Positions 8,764-17,629 of a stretch of DNA of 64,000 nucleotides are shown piece by piece. The notes beneath the pieces are model-generated. The model made no database searches. It had not been told where the DNA came from and worked only from the letters and a program-made list of their open reading frames with translations. Within the stretch, counting starts at the first letter, position 1; every line of letters begins with the position of its first letter. A program made the translations under genes and the position numbers. The stretch is taken from assembly GCF_900102035.1 (NCBI RefSeq), contig NZ_LT629689.1:2418001-2482000 (forward strand), read 5' to 3'. The DNA comes from Pseudomonas extremaustralis (lineage in GTDB: Bacteria > Pseudomonadota > Gammaproteobacteria > Pseudomonadales > Pseudomonadaceae).

Positions 8764-9588
8764 ATGCACACGTCGTTCCCGGTGTTGTTTGTGTCCCATG
8801 GTGCTCCGCTGTTTGCCATCGAGCCCGGCCAGGCAGGTCCACGCCTGGCTGCGCTGGGTCGCGAACTGCCACGCCCGGATGCCATCGTCATCGTCTCTGC
8901 GCACTGGATGACTCGTGGCGAAGTCTGCGTGACATCGAGCGCCGCCCCGCCAACCCTGCACGACTTCGGTGGGTTTCCCGAAGCGCTGTACCGCTTGCAA
9001 TACCCGGCGCCCGGCGCACCGGCGTTGGCGGCGCAGATCGTCGAAAAGCTGCAAGGCGCCGGCTGGGCATCGCGCCTGGACGCCCGTCGCGGCCTGGACC
9101 ATGGCGCCTGGGTGCCGTTGTTGTACCTGGCACCGGACGCCGACATCCCGGTGGTCCAGGTGTCGATGCCCGCCGACCTCGACACCCGCCAGGCCTTGGC
9201 GCTGGGCCAGGCGCTCAAGCCGCTGCGAGCGATGAATGTGCTGATCGTTGCGTCCGGCAACCTGACCCATAACCTGTACGAGTTCCGCAGTGCATCCAGC
9301 CACGACGCCGACTACATCGAGGCGTTCGCGGCCTGGACTGCCGAAACCCTGCAGGCGCGCAGCACCGCGTTGCTGCTGGACTACAAACAGCACGCCCCAT
9401 CCGCCGAACGGGCGCACCCGACGGACGAGCACTTCCTGCCGCTGCTCATCGCCCTCGGCGCGGCCGGCGAACATTACGACACCCGCGTGCTGGAAGGCGG
9501 CGTGAGTTACGGCGTGCTGTCGATGGACAGTTACCTGTTCTCGTCCGCCTCCCCTCAACCCCATCAAGGCGTTATCGACCATGCGTAA
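8764..9588 (+). CDS. ygiD: DODA-type extradiol aromatic ring-opening dioxygenase
   Basis: A 274-residue class III extradiol dioxygenase related to the 4,5-DOPA dioxygenase YgiD. The usual metal-site histidines are visible in VSHGAP near residue 12, VSAHWM near 44, LDHGAWVPL near 117 and ASGNLTHNL near 170. Members bind Fe(II) or Zn(II) and cleave catechol-type rings. Its gene lies 25 bp after the F420-type reductase and overlaps the following esterase by 8 bp, so the three are likely co-transcribed. The natural substrate is not established from sequence, and it is unrelated to the catechol 2,3-dioxygenase farther right. Confidence 0.85.
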   Translation: MHTSFPVLFVSHGAPLFAIEPGQAGPRLAALGRELPRPDAIVIVSAHWMTRGEVCVTSSAAPPTLHDFGGFPEALYRLQYPAPGAPALAAQIVEKLQGAGWASRLDARRGLDHGAWVPLLYLAPDADIPVVQVSMPADLDTRQALALGQALKPLRAMNVLIVASGNLTHNLYEFRSASSHDADYIEAFAAWTAETLQARSTALLLDYKQHAPSAERAHPTDEHFLPLLIALGAAGEHYDTRVLEGGVSYGVLSMDSYLFSSASPQPHQGVIDHA

Positions 9589-10252
9589 TCAGCGTTTTTC
9601 CGATGTTATCCGCGAGCCCCACACCGGCCTGTTTTTCCGCAAGGGCGGCAACACAGTAGCGCCCAAGGGGCGCCTGATTCTGCTGCACGGCGTGGGTTCC
9701 AACGAAGCGAACCTGGCGCCCCTGGCCGATGCCTTGCCCGAAGCGCTGGAAGTGCTCCTGCTACGCGGCCCACTGCAGATCGGCCCCCAGGGGTTCGCCT
9801 GGTATCAGGTGAATTTCACCAGTGCCGGCCCGTCGTTCAACCAGGAACAGGCCGAAGCCAGCCGCCAACTGCTGAGCCGCTTCATCGATGCTCTGCCCGC
9901 GATGCCAACCGTGATCGCCGGCTTCAGCCAGGGCGGCATCATGAGCGCCAGCGTGGGCTTGACCGAGCCTGAACAAGTCGCCGGGTTTGCCCTGTTGAGC
10001 GGGCGCATGTTGCGCGAACTCGAGCCGCATATCGCGTCCGCCGAGCGACTCAATTCCGTGCGCGCGTTCATCGCCCATGGTCATCAGGACAACGTTCTGC
10101 CCATCGCCTGGGCACACGAGGCGGATGCCTGGCTGACGCGCCTGGGCGTCGATCACGAAACGCACTTCTACCCCATGGGCCACGAAATCGTCGCGCAGGA
10201 ACTGGCGGATTTCTCGCAATGGCTGACCGACACTTTGCCGCTGCGCCCTTAA
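9581..10252 (+). CDS. Phospholipase/carboxylesterase-family serine hydrolase
   Basis: A 223-residue alpha/beta hydrolase of the phospholipase/carboxylesterase (YpfH/EstB-like) family. It carries LLHGVGSNE for the oxyanion region near residue 30, the nucleophile motif GFSQGG near residue 112, an Asp in HGHQDNVLP and a His in YPMGHEI, which completes the triad. The ATG lies within the end of the dioxygenase gene, indicating coupling. It probably hydrolyses small esters. A perfect hairpin follows the stop codon. Confidence 0.85.
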   Translation: MRNQRFSDVIREPHTGLFFRKGGNTVAPKGRLILLHGVGSNEANLAPLADALPEALEVLLLRGPLQIGPQGFAWYQVNFTSAGPSFNQEQAEASRQLLSRFIDALPAMPTVIAGFSQGGIMSASVGLTEPEQVAGFALLSGRMLRELEPHIASAERLNSVRAFIAHGHQDNVLPIAWAHEADAWLTRLGVDHETHFYPMGHEIVAQELADFSQWLTDTLPLRP

Positions 10253-10275
10253 CCGCCGGCGCGTTCAGCCGGCGG
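10253..10275. terminator. Bidirectional hairpin between convergent genes
   Basis: CCGCCGGC and GCCGGCGG form a perfect 8-bp GC stem with a 7-nt loop, placed exactly between the convergent esterase and siderophore receptor genes. There is no clear U-tract, so termination is inferred from position. Confidence 0.5.
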
Positions 10276-10281
10276 GGCAAA

Positions 10282-12456
10282 TCAGAACGTCACACTCGCC
10301 GTCAATCGCGCGGTACGCGGTTCGCCTTCGTTGACCTGCAGTTGCCCGCTACCGGTATTGGACGGGTAGTAGTGCTTGTCGAACAGGTTGTCGACGTTGA
10401 GCTGCAGCCGGGTCTTGTAGTCCGACACCGGCAAGTCCCAGCGCAGAAACGCATCGGCCACGGTGTAGCTGTCCATCCAGAAGCTGTTTTCATTGTCGCC
10501 AGCGCGCTTGCCGACATAGCGCCCGCCGCCGCCGACATGCCATTGCCCGCTCGCTTCGGGGAATACCGTAAGGTGATGGCTCACATACAGGCTGGCGGTG
10601 TGCATCGGCGCGTTGTTGAGGCGGTTGCCCTCGTTCTTGGGGTCGTCGAGAATTTCGGTGTGGGTGTAGGCGTACGTGCCGATCACGTCCCAATTCGGCG
10701 CCAGGCGCCCGGTGACATCCAGCTCGATGCCACGCGAGCCGACCTTGCCCGCCGCTTCGGACGAGGTGTTGCCATTGGCCAGGGTGGTGGTGGTCACCAC
10801 GTTCTTTTTGACGATATCGAACACGGCCAGGTTGACGTTGAGCGCGTCCGACGGCGCAAACTTGGCCCCCACTTCACGGCTGACGCCCTCTTCCGGATCG
10901 AAGGTATTGCCTTGGTCATCGGTGTCGGTATTGGGCACGAAGGAGCGGCTGTAGTTGGCGTACAGCGACCAGGCCTCGGTGGGTTGGTACACCACGCCAG
11001 CGAAGGGGATGAACTGATCGCCATTGCTGTCGCGCAATAACGTGTTGGCAAAACCCTGGGTGGCGTACTGGTCGTAATGCTGCTGGCGCCCGCCGAACAC
11101 CAGAATCCACTGGTCATTGAGGTGCCAATTGTCCTTGAGGTACAGCGAGGTCGAGGTCAGCTGGTTTTTTGCATTGCTTTGCGTGGCGCTGACGGTACTG
11201 GGTTCGGCGAGGTTGCCATAGACCGGGTTGTTGATGTCGAGGTTGCCCGCGGCCGTGCTGGTATTGCGGTAGGTCTTGCCGCGATAGCGATCCTGCGCTT
11301 CGTTGTCGACGCCGACCAGCAGTTCGTGGCGCTGGCCGAAGAGCATCTGGTCACCGATGAAATCGAGGGCGGTGTAGCGGGTTTCATAGTCGTAATGGCC
11401 GCCGTTGGCCTGGCGCCGCAGGGTTCCGGCGGCAAGGTTGCTGCCCGCCGCTGCCGGCTGGGCAATCGCCAGGCTGTAGCGATCGTTGTTCCAGCCATAG
11501 ACCAGGCGGGTCTTCCAGCTGTCGCTCAACTGGTACTCGAATTTCGCCGTGGCGGTTTCGCTGATGCCGACGGTTTTGGCCCAGCGTTCGTCGAGACGGT
11601 CCTTGTAGCTGATATTCGCGGGTTTACCGTTCACGAACACCGTGCCGCGGTCGAACGGGCTCGAGTAGTCGTTGTTCACATACGCCAGGCTTACGCTCGC
11701 GCGCTCGCCGGTCCAGCTCAGCGACGGAGCGACCAGGGTGTGTTCATCGGTGCCGTAGTTGCGCCAGTAGTCTTCGTGGCTGCGCTCGGCGATCAGCCGA
11801 TAGGCAAACCCGGTGTCGCCCACCCCACCGGTGGTATCCACGCCGGTGGTGCCACCGCCTTCACTGAAGGCCGAACCGGTGATCGTGGTCTGGCGGGTAA
11901 ATTGCGGCTGCTTGCTGATGACGTTGATCATGCCGCCCGGGTCCATCGCCCCGTAAAGCAGGGACGCCGGCCCTTTGAGCACCTCCACATGATCGGTGGT
12001 GGCGTTGAGGTTGTGGCCGACCACCGAGCGAATCCCGTCGCGCAGGGTCGAGCCATCGTCATTGGTCCCGAAGCCGCGCTTGATGAAGGCATCCTTGGTA
12101 TTGCCCAAGGTATTGGCTTGCGAGACGCCACTGACGAATTTCATCGCATCGTCCAATGAGCGCACTTGGAAGTCGTCCAGGGTTTGCTGGGTGACCACGT
12201 TGACGCTCTGGGCTTCGTCCTTGATGAGGGTCTCGGTCTTGCTGACGCTGCTGGCCGTGGCCTGGGTGTAGCTGCCCGCCTCCTGCGTCTGCTCCTGGCC
12301 TTGGATAACGCTGGTGGGAAGCTCCAACGACGCTGAATCGGCGAATGCCAGACACGGAAAAGTGGTGCACAGCGCAACGGCGATGCGCGCACGGGATTTG
12401 GAAGGTTTCAAGTGGAGGCCCCAGGACACATATTTGGTAATGCTAATTATTATCAA
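10282..12456 (-). CDS. TonB-dependent ferric-siderophore receptor
   Basis: An outer-membrane receptor of about 710 residues. A signal peptide precedes the mature start (cleavage near AFADSA), followed by a plug domain (VRSLDDAMKFVSGVSQAN, FIKRGFGTNDDGSTLRDG, VEVLKGPASLLYGAMDPGGMINVISKQP) and a beta-barrel that ends in SVTF with the typical terminal Phe. No secretin-like signalling domain is visible before the plug, so it is a transport-only receptor and not a FpvA-type transducer. The longest frame starts at a TTG inside the Fur box. A GTG at 12429 or the TTG at 12411 is more likely, but neither has a good ribosome site. Fur control is supported by the DNA. The ligand is unknown. Confidence 0.88.
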   Translation of the reverse strand: MIIISITKYVSWGLHLKPSKSRARIAVALCTTFPCLAFADSASLELPTSVIQGQEQTQEAGSYTQATASSVSKTETLIKDEAQSVNVVTQQTLDDFQVRSLDDAMKFVSGVSQANTLGNTKDAFIKRGFGTNDDGSTLRDGIRSVVGHNLNATTDHVEVLKGPASLLYGAMDPGGMINVISKQPQFTRQTTITGSAFSEGGGTTGVDTTGGVGDTGFAYRLIAERSHEDYWRNYGTDEHTLVAPSLSWTGERASVSLAYVNNDYSSPFDRGTVFVNGKPANISYKDRLDERWAKTVGISETATAKFEYQLSDSWKTRLVYGWNNDRYSLAIAQPAAAGSNLAAGTLRRQANGGHYDYETRYTALDFIGDQMLFGQRHELLVGVDNEAQDRYRGKTYRNTSTAAGNLDINNPVYGNLAEPSTVSATQSNAKNQLTSTSLYLKDNWHLNDQWILVFGGRQQHYDQYATQGFANTLLRDSNGDQFIPFAGVVYQPTEAWSLYANYSRSFVPNTDTDDQGNTFDPEEGVSREVGAKFAPSDALNVNLAVFDIVKKNVVTTTTLANGNTSSEAAGKVGSRGIELDVTGRLAPNWDVIGTYAYTHTEILDDPKNEGNRLNNAPMHTASLYVSHHLTVFPEASGQWHVGGGGRYVGKRAGDNENSFWMDSYTVADAFLRWDLPVSDYKTRLQLNVDNLFDKHYYPSNTGSGQLQVNEGEPRTARLTASVTF
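12436..12456 (-). promoter_or_regulatory. Fur box before the siderophore receptor
   Basis: On the minus strand this reads TTGATAATAATTAGCATTACC, close to the Fur consensus GATAATGATAATCATTATC, and it lies just before the receptor coding region. It predicts iron repression. Confidence 0.75.
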
Positions 12457-12504
12457 TCATGTGCCTGGGACGCCAGCTTTAAATGCGCCTGCTGCGTTGA
12501 AGAC

Positions 12505-13506
12505 TTAAAGCAAGTCCTCAGGCTGCATCGTCAGGATGATTTTCCCCACGTTTTCGGACGACTCCATCCGGCGATGGGCATCGGCCGCCCGTGACAGCGG
12601 GAACGCGCTGTCGACCACCGGTTCCAGGCTTGCAGCCCCCTCGAAACGATCAAGCCAGTGCTCGCGAAAGCGCCGGATCATGGCGTGCTTCTCCGATTGT
12701 GTGCGGGACTTCATCACCGTGCCGATGATTTGCAGATGGCGGTAAAGGATATGCTCCAGCGCTACGCTGACCTTGCCGCCTCCGCCCAGGATACCGACCT
12801 GAACCAGTCGGCCACCCTGCGCGAGCGCCGCGATATTGCGCGCAAAGTACGGCTCGCCAATGAAATCAATCACGACATCGACCCCACGCCCCTGGGTTCG
12901 GTCAGCAATGACGTCGGCAAAATCCTCGGTCTTGTAGTCAATCGCGACATCGGCGCCCAAATGCTCGACCCGTGCCAACTTGCTGCCATCGGTGGTCGCA
13001 TACACCGTGGCCCCGGTGGCGTAGGCCAGTTGGACGGCAGCCGAGCCCACCCCGCCTGCAGCGGCATGGATCAATACCGAATCGCCGGACGTGAGCCGAG
13101 CCAAATGCAACAGGGCTTCATGAGCTGTGACGAAGACCTCGGGAATAGCCGCCGCGCGCACATAATCCAACGACGCGGGGATGTGCATGGCCATGCGATA
13201 GTCAATGCGCGCCAGCTCGGCATAGGCACCACCGCCCACTACCCCCATGACTCGATCGCCCACCTCGAAGCCTTCGACGGCCGCGCCTTTTGCAATCACT
13301 TGCCCGGCGATTTCCAGCCCGATGATCGGCGAGTCGCCAAAATCGGGATGACCGTAGCCACCCTTTCGATGGGTCAGGTCCGCACGGTTCACGCCAGCGG
13401 CATAGACGCGTACCAGTAAGTCGGCGGGACGCACTTCAGGATCGGCAGCCTCCGCCAGTTCAAGGACGTCTGGCGCGCCGAATGCGCTGAGTTTAATGGC
13501 TTTCAT
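12505..13506 (-). CDS. Zinc-less MDR family NAD(P)H:quinone oxidoreductase
   Basis: A 333-residue medium-chain dehydrogenase/reductase of the quinone oxidoreductase (QOR/PIG3) group. It starts MKAIKLSAFG, has AGVNRADLTHRKG in the catalytic domain, and the NADPH motif AAAGGVGSAAVQLA near residue 150. It lacks the Cys/His zinc ligands of true alcohol dehydrogenases. The ATG at 13506 was preferred over the longer frame because all family similarity begins there. It lies about 60 bp downstream of the semialdehyde dehydrogenase on the same strand, so the two are probably co-transcribed. The substrate is unknown, perhaps quinones or enals. Confidence 0.85.
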   Translation of the reverse strand: MKAIKLSAFGAPDVLELAEAADPEVRPADLLVRVYAAGVNRADLTHRKGGYGHPDFGDSPIIGLEIAGQVIAKGAAVEGFEVGDRVMGVVGGGAYAELARIDYRMAMHIPASLDYVRAAAIPEVFVTAHEALLHLARLTSGDSVLIHAAAGGVGSAAVQLAYATGATVYATTDGSKLARVEHLGADVAIDYKTEDFADVIADRTQGRGVDVVIDFIGEPYFARNIAALAQGGRLVQVGILGGGGKVSVALEHILYRHLQIIGTVMKSRTQSEKHAMIRRFREHWLDRFEGAASLEPVVDSAFPLSRAADAHRRMESSENVGKIILTMQPEDLL

Positions 13507-13568
13507 GGTCAGTTCTTCTCCGATTCGGTCAACAGGGCATTGGCGAAAGCCAACGCGATGACGGCGCC

Positions 13569-15005
13569 TCAAATTTGGCTGATGAATTTGTGGGTGAGGT
13601 AATGCTCGATACCTTCGATGCCACCTTCCGAGCCGTGGCCGCTTTCCTTGATGCCGCCGAAGGGCAGTTCCGTGGCGACGATGCGGTATTGGTTGATGCC
13701 GATCATCCCGGCCTCCAAGCCGTCAGCCACCTCCATCGCCGTTCGCGCGCTGGAGGTGAATGCGTAGGCCGAAAGCCCGTAGGGCAGACGATTGGCCTCC
13801 TTCAACCCATCCGCCATGTGATCGAACGGCATCAACACGGCGATCGGCCCGAAGGGTTCTTCCTGCATGACGCGGGCGTTCATCGGCACATCCACCAACA
13901 CGGTGGGCTCGAAAAAATAGCCGCTGCATGCCAGGCGCTTGCCACCGGCCAGCACCCGCGCACCTTTGGCCACGGCATCCGCCACCAAGGCTTGCATCTT
14001 GGCCAGTTGCCTTGGGTTGGCGAGCGGCCCAACCTGGGTGCCAGGCGTCAGGCCATCGCCGATGTTCAGCGCGAGGGTGGCCGTCACAAAGCGCTCGACA
14101 AACCGTTCATAGACGCCACGCTGAATCAGAAACCGCGTGGACGAAATGCAGACCTGCCCCGTCCCGCGAAACCGGTTCGCAACCCCTTCGATAGCGGCCT
14201 TTTCGATGTCGGCGTCGTCGAACACCAACACCGGCCCGTGCCCGCCCAATTCCAGGGTAATCGGCTTGACCCCTTCGGCAGCGCGGGCCGACAGCAACCG
14301 ACCGATAGGCACCGAACCGGTGAAGGTCACCTTGCGGATGATCGGTGAAGCGATCAACTGGCTGGAGACTTGATCCGGCACGCCGAAGACCACTTGCAAC
14401 ACGCCTTTGGGCAACCCGGCATCGTCGAGGGCCCGAGCCAGGGCCAGCGCGGTGGCCGGGCTTTCTTCGCCGGGCTTGAGGATGACACTGCACCCTGCGG
14501 CCAGGGCTGCCGAAAGCTTGCGGGCGGGGGTAATGGCCGGGAAATTCCACGGCGTGAATGCAGCGACCGGGCCGATGGCCTGGCGTTTCACCAGTTGCAG
14601 CACACCGGGACGGTTGGCCGGAACGACACGCCCGTCGATACGGCGCGCGCTTTCGGCAAACCACTCGAAGTACTCGGCCGCACGGGTGACTTCATCCAGG
14701 CTTTCCCCCAGCGGCTTGCCTTCTTCCAGGGTCATTTGTTCGGCGATGCGCGGGGCGCGTTCCAGGATAAGGTCGGCGGCGCGCTTGAGAATTTTCGCGC
14801 GCTGGTCGGGGACGGTCTGGCGCCATTGTTCAAAGCTCACCTGAGCCACCTCGAGCGCGTGATCGAGGTCGTCTGCGCTAGCGAGTGGAACACGGCCTAT
14901 CTCGCAGGCGGTGGCGGGGTTAACGACAGCGGCGGTTGCGCGCCCTTCGGCGCTGATCCAATCACCACCGATAAAAAGATAAAGCGGATCGTAAGCAACG
15001 TTCAT
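13569..15005 (-). CDS. NAD(P)-dependent succinate-semialdehyde dehydrogenase-like ALDH
   Basis: A 478-residue aldehyde dehydrogenase. Visible features are PWNFPAITPARKLSAALAAGC in the cofactor domain, the general-base motif TLELGGHGPV near residue 252, the catalytic Cys in GTGQVCISSTRF near residue 286, and the C-terminal EEPFGPIA. It is most like the GabD/SSADH group. Met at 15005 was chosen because the family N-terminus (LFIGGDWISAEG) follows it directly. It is divergent from the LysR gene at 15196, which probably controls it together with the quinone oxidoreductase downstream. The exact aldehyde is not clear. Confidence 0.85.
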   Translation of the reverse strand: MNVAYDPLYLFIGGDWISAEGRATAAVVNPATACEIGRVPLASADDLDHALEVAQVSFEQWRQTVPDQRAKILKRAADLILERAPRIAEQMTLEEGKPLGESLDEVTRAAEYFEWFAESARRIDGRVVPANRPGVLQLVKRQAIGPVAAFTPWNFPAITPARKLSAALAAGCSVILKPGEESPATALALARALDDAGLPKGVLQVVFGVPDQVSSQLIASPIIRKVTFTGSVPIGRLLSARAAEGVKPITLELGGHGPVLVFDDADIEKAAIEGVANRFRGTGQVCISSTRFLIQRGVYERFVERFVTATLALNIGDGLTPGTQVGPLANPRQLAKMQALVADAVAKGARVLAGGKRLACSGYFFEPTVLVDVPMNARVMQEEPFGPIAVLMPFDHMADGLKEANRLPYGLSAYAFTSSARTAMEVADGLEAGMIGINQYRIVATELPFGGIKESGHGSEGGIEGIEHYLTHKFISQI

Positions 15006-15195
15006 GGACTTGGCCTTCAATGGGTTGTCGGATAACGTCAGGCGCCTGAATGGCGTGTTCAGGCCGCCTGTGCAACCCAGTCTATGGAAGGTCAACCGAT
15101 TGATTTAGTCGGCCAAGAGGGAATCAATGTTGTACCCAGCGGTAATATCGAGCAGCGGGCAGAACGGCTGAAACCAGGTCAACAGGAAGGTCAGG

Positions 15196-16122
15196 ATGGA
15201 TAAGCTTTCGAATATGTCGGTGTACATAAAGGTTGTGGAGATGGGCAGTTTCACGGCGGTGGCGAATCATCTGGAGTCAACCGTCGGTAACGTATCGCGG
15301 GCTGTTTCCGCGCTAGAAAACATGCTCGACACCCGCCTGATACAGCGCTCGACCCGCCGTCTCTCGATCACTGACGCCGGCCGCCGCTTTTACGAGCGCT
15401 GCACCAAAATCCTCGCGGACCTCGAGCATGCCGAAGCCGAAGCGAGTAACGCAGCGTTGACCCCCAGGGGGACGTTGCGGGTGCATTGTGTGCCGGGGCT
15501 CGCGCGGCATCTGGTCACCGGTGCCGTGCTGGAGTACCGCGAGGAGTTCCCGGAAGTGACCGTGGACTTGATGCTGTCCCAGCGCATGCCCAACCTGTTG
15601 GAAGACCAACTGGACGTGTCGATTCTGATTGCCCGAACGCTGCCGGATTCAGCGTATGTCAGCCAAAAGATCGGCATCAGCCATTGTGTGCTGGTGGCGT
15701 CGCCAGAATACCTGCAACGACACGCCGCCCCTCTAACACCAGAAGACCTCAACGATCATCAGTGCTTGCTATTGGGCACCGTCGATTATGTGCGGGATGA
15801 GTGGCAATTGAAGAGCAAGACCGGGGATGCCACGTTTACCCCCAAGGGCCCGAGTTTCAGCGTCAACGATATGGACGCCATGGCGGTCGCCGTCAGGGCG
15901 GGAGCAGGCATAGGTTTGCTGGCCGGTTTTTCAGCCATCGAGGATTTGCGTTCAGGCAGGCTCGTGCGCGTATTGCCCGAGTTTCATACTTACGAGCGCA
16001 ATGTTTACGCGGTCTATACATCCCGTCAGTTCATCGATGCAAAAATCACTCGCTTCATCGACACGTTAAAAACCCGGGTCGGTGCTCAGTTGACGATGAC
16101 AGCTCAGGAACTGATTGCCTGA
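15196..16122 (+). CDS. LysR-family transcriptional regulator
   Basis: A 308-residue LysR regulator with an N-terminal winged HTH (ANHLESTVGNVSRAVSALENMLDTRLIQRSTRR, split here by the two helices) and a C-terminal effector domain from about residue 90. The divergent aldehyde dehydrogenase gene begins 191 bp away, the usual arrangement for a LysR target. AAGGTCAGG precedes the start codon. Its ligand is unknown, and no clear ATAC-N7-GTAT site was found in the intergenic region. Confidence 0.87.
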   Translation: MDKLSNMSVYIKVVEMGSFTAVANHLESTVGNVSRAVSALENMLDTRLIQRSTRRLSITDAGRRFYERCTKILADLEHAEAEASNAALTPRGTLRVHCVPGLARHLVTGAVLEYREEFPEVTVDLMLSQRMPNLLEDQLDVSILIARTLPDSAYVSQKIGISHCVLVASPEYLQRHAAPLTPEDLNDHQCLLLGTVDYVRDEWQLKSKTGDATFTPKGPSFSVNDMDAMAVAVRAGAGIGLLAGFSAIEDLRSGRLVRVLPEFHTYERNVYAVYTSRQFIDAKITRFIDTLKTRVGAQLTMTAQELIA

Positions 16123-16246
16123 AGCAAGCACATTAAGTTCGGCGGGGAGGCAACTAACGCGACGGACTCAATGAGCCTTGAATGATGCCAGGCCTGAAGC
16201 GCTTGGCAGAAGTGAAACCAACTTCACACGTGTTCTATCTCTCTTC

Positions 16247-16274
16247 GCGCCTCAGTGTAACCACCCTGAGGCGC
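16247..16274. terminator. Hairpin between convergent LysR and DUF2790 genes
   Basis: GCGCCTCAG and CTGAGGCGC form a perfect 9-bp stem around a 10-nt loop in the convergent gap. No strong U-tract was seen. Confidence 0.5.
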
Positions 16275-16296
16275 AATCATTTCAAGGGTTGATCAA

Positions 16297-16563
16297 TCAA
16301 CCGTTGCTGCAACCGTTGCCCATTGCTTCGTATGCCAGGATATGACGTTTGCCCTGGGAGTCTTCATAAGTCATGCGCATCGGTACTACAGCGCACACAT
16401 CGGCGGCCTCGGATTGAGAGATCACTTTGGCAATATCAAGATGTGTGGAGTAAGTGTATTGCTCAACTTGCACTTGTTGATCGTCAACCGCAGCCGCGCC
16501 TTCTTGGGCCATGACCAAACCGCTAAAACCAAACAGTGCGAAGAGTGCTACTGAAACTTTCAT
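16297..16563 (-). CDS. DUF2790 family secreted small protein
   Basis: An 88-residue protein with an obvious signal peptide (MKVSVALFALFGFSGLVMA, then QEG). The mature part contains YTYSTHLDIAKVI and a DVCAVVPMRMTYEDSQGKRH segment, which is the DUF2790 pattern common in Pseudomonas. Two cysteines remain in the mature part. Several family members are induced by copper or other metal stress, but no role is established. It stands alone between the LysR gene and the catabolic operon. About 240 bp upstream hold its promoter and the end of the ferredoxin transcript, and I see no other gene there. Confidence 0.8.
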   Translation of the reverse strand: MKVSVALFALFGFSGLVMAQEGAAAVDDQQVQVEQYTYSTHLDIAKVISQSEAADVCAVVPMRMTYEDSQGKRHILAYEAMGNGCSNG

Positions 16564-16805
16564 GAGGCTTTCCTTTAATTAAGTTTCGATGATTTAAATC
16601 AGAAACTTTATCGATGAAATGCACAGAACGATCAGTCGCTGTAAACCAAACAAGTTGTCTGCCGACGATTACAAGTGACTGCGGGCTTAAAGCCTTTTGC
16701 TGTGCTGGCAGGAAGAACTTTATGCCTGCGCCCCCAAGAGAAACAGCCATGAATCTGATAAAGACTGTTATGCATTCAGACAACAATCGCGCTGGCCCTC
16801 TCGCG

Positions 16806-17114
16806 TTAAAGCGGCCTGCAAACGCTCTTTTTCATCTTGCCGGTGACCTCTACCGACAAGTCGCTGCCGGGTAAAACCCGGCAGGCCAGCACGATGCCAT
16901 CGGCCAGCTCGGCCGCACTGACATGGGCGCGGCTCATCACCTTGGCGACATACTCGCCGCTCAGAATGCGCACTTTGCACACCCCGCAACCGCCGCCCCG
17001 ACAGCCGAGCGGTATGCCCCGCCGCCCCAATCGCGCCATGCCCTCCAACACCGATTCACGCTCATCGCAGGGATACTGCTCGCCGGTGTCTTCAATCACG
17101 ATCTGGTATTTCAT
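16806..17114 (-). CDS. dmpQ: 2Fe-2S ferredoxin, DmpQ/XylT type
   Basis: A 102-residue plant-type ferredoxin. Cluster ligands are visible in the CRGGGCGVCK motif (C-x4-C-x2-C) and a distal Cys in VLACRV about 30 residues later. XylT/DmpQ ferredoxins re-reduce the iron of catechol 2,3-dioxygenase after oxidative inactivation by substituted catechols, so its place in this operon makes sense. In the dmp operon Q lies just before B; here it is the last gene of the leftward lower-pathway block. Met at 17114 was chosen because the ferredoxin fold begins there (MKYQIVIED) and the longer frame is unrelated. Confidence 0.85.
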   Translation of the reverse strand: MKYQIVIEDTGEQYPCDERESVLEGMARLGRRGIPLGCRGGGCGVCKVRILSGEYVAKVMSRAHVSAAELADGIVLACRVLPGSDLSVEVTGKMKKSVCRPL

Positions 17115-17139
17115 CGCACACACCCCCACACGCCGATGC

Positions 17140-17568
17140 TCACGGGGCGTCCTGCGCTTGCTCTGCACGCTCGAGGATTTCCTGTTGGCGCAACTGCGCG
17201 GCATCATGCCCGCCGATGCACCAATCCTGCGGATCGACACGGATGCAGCGACCGCGGATCAGGCCCTGCTCGACCGCGAGGGTCGCGCTGAGCAGGTCGG
17301 TGAAGCCGCGCATCAACGCCTGGCGTTCATCCAGCGGGCGGCCTTCGAGGACGAAGAACTCAAAGAACGGTGCATGCCGCCCGCTGACTTCGACCACTTC
17401 ACCGGCCACCGCACACTCGGTCGCCGCATGCAGCGTGATAAAGGCCCTGACCCGTTCGACGGGTGAATGCAGCACCAGGCTGTAAAGCTGTGAGGCGTCC
17501 TTGAGCAAGCAGGCTTTTTGCTCGGCGCTGCAATGGCCGTCCACCAGATGAAAGTTCACGACAGGCAT
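17140..17568 (-). CDS. Fused (two-module) tautomerase-superfamily protein
   Basis: 142 residues starting Met-Pro, so the mature protein would carry the catalytic Pro1 of the 4-oxalocrotonate tautomerase superfamily. Two beta-alpha-beta modules are visible: residues 1-60 (VVNFHLVDG ... RVRAFITL) and about 70-125 (FFVLEGRPLDERQALM ... IRVDPQDW). This resembles the cis-CaaD/MSAD-type fused members more than the 62-residue 4-OT. It lies between an SDR gene and the ferredoxin gene in the meta-cleavage operon, which also encodes a canonical 4-OT. It may act on a substituted or side-chain-bearing intermediate; the reaction is not known. Confidence 0.75.
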   Translation of the reverse strand: MPVVNFHLVDGHCSAEQKACLLKDASQLYSLVLHSPVERVRAFITLHAATECAVAGEVVEVSGRHAPFFEFFVLEGRPLDERQALMRGFTDLLSATLAVEQGLIRGRCIRVDPQDWCIGGHDAAQLRQQEILERAEQAQDAP

Positions 17569-17629
17569 AGGGGCGATCTCGCTGAATTATTGTTGGTTTT
17601 ATGCGCTGGCAGCTCGATGCGCAGCTCGC

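Noticed and set aside
10282..12456. FpvA/FecA-type signalling receptor
   Set aside because: No N-terminal signalling domain before the plug and no adjacent sigma/anti-sigma genes.
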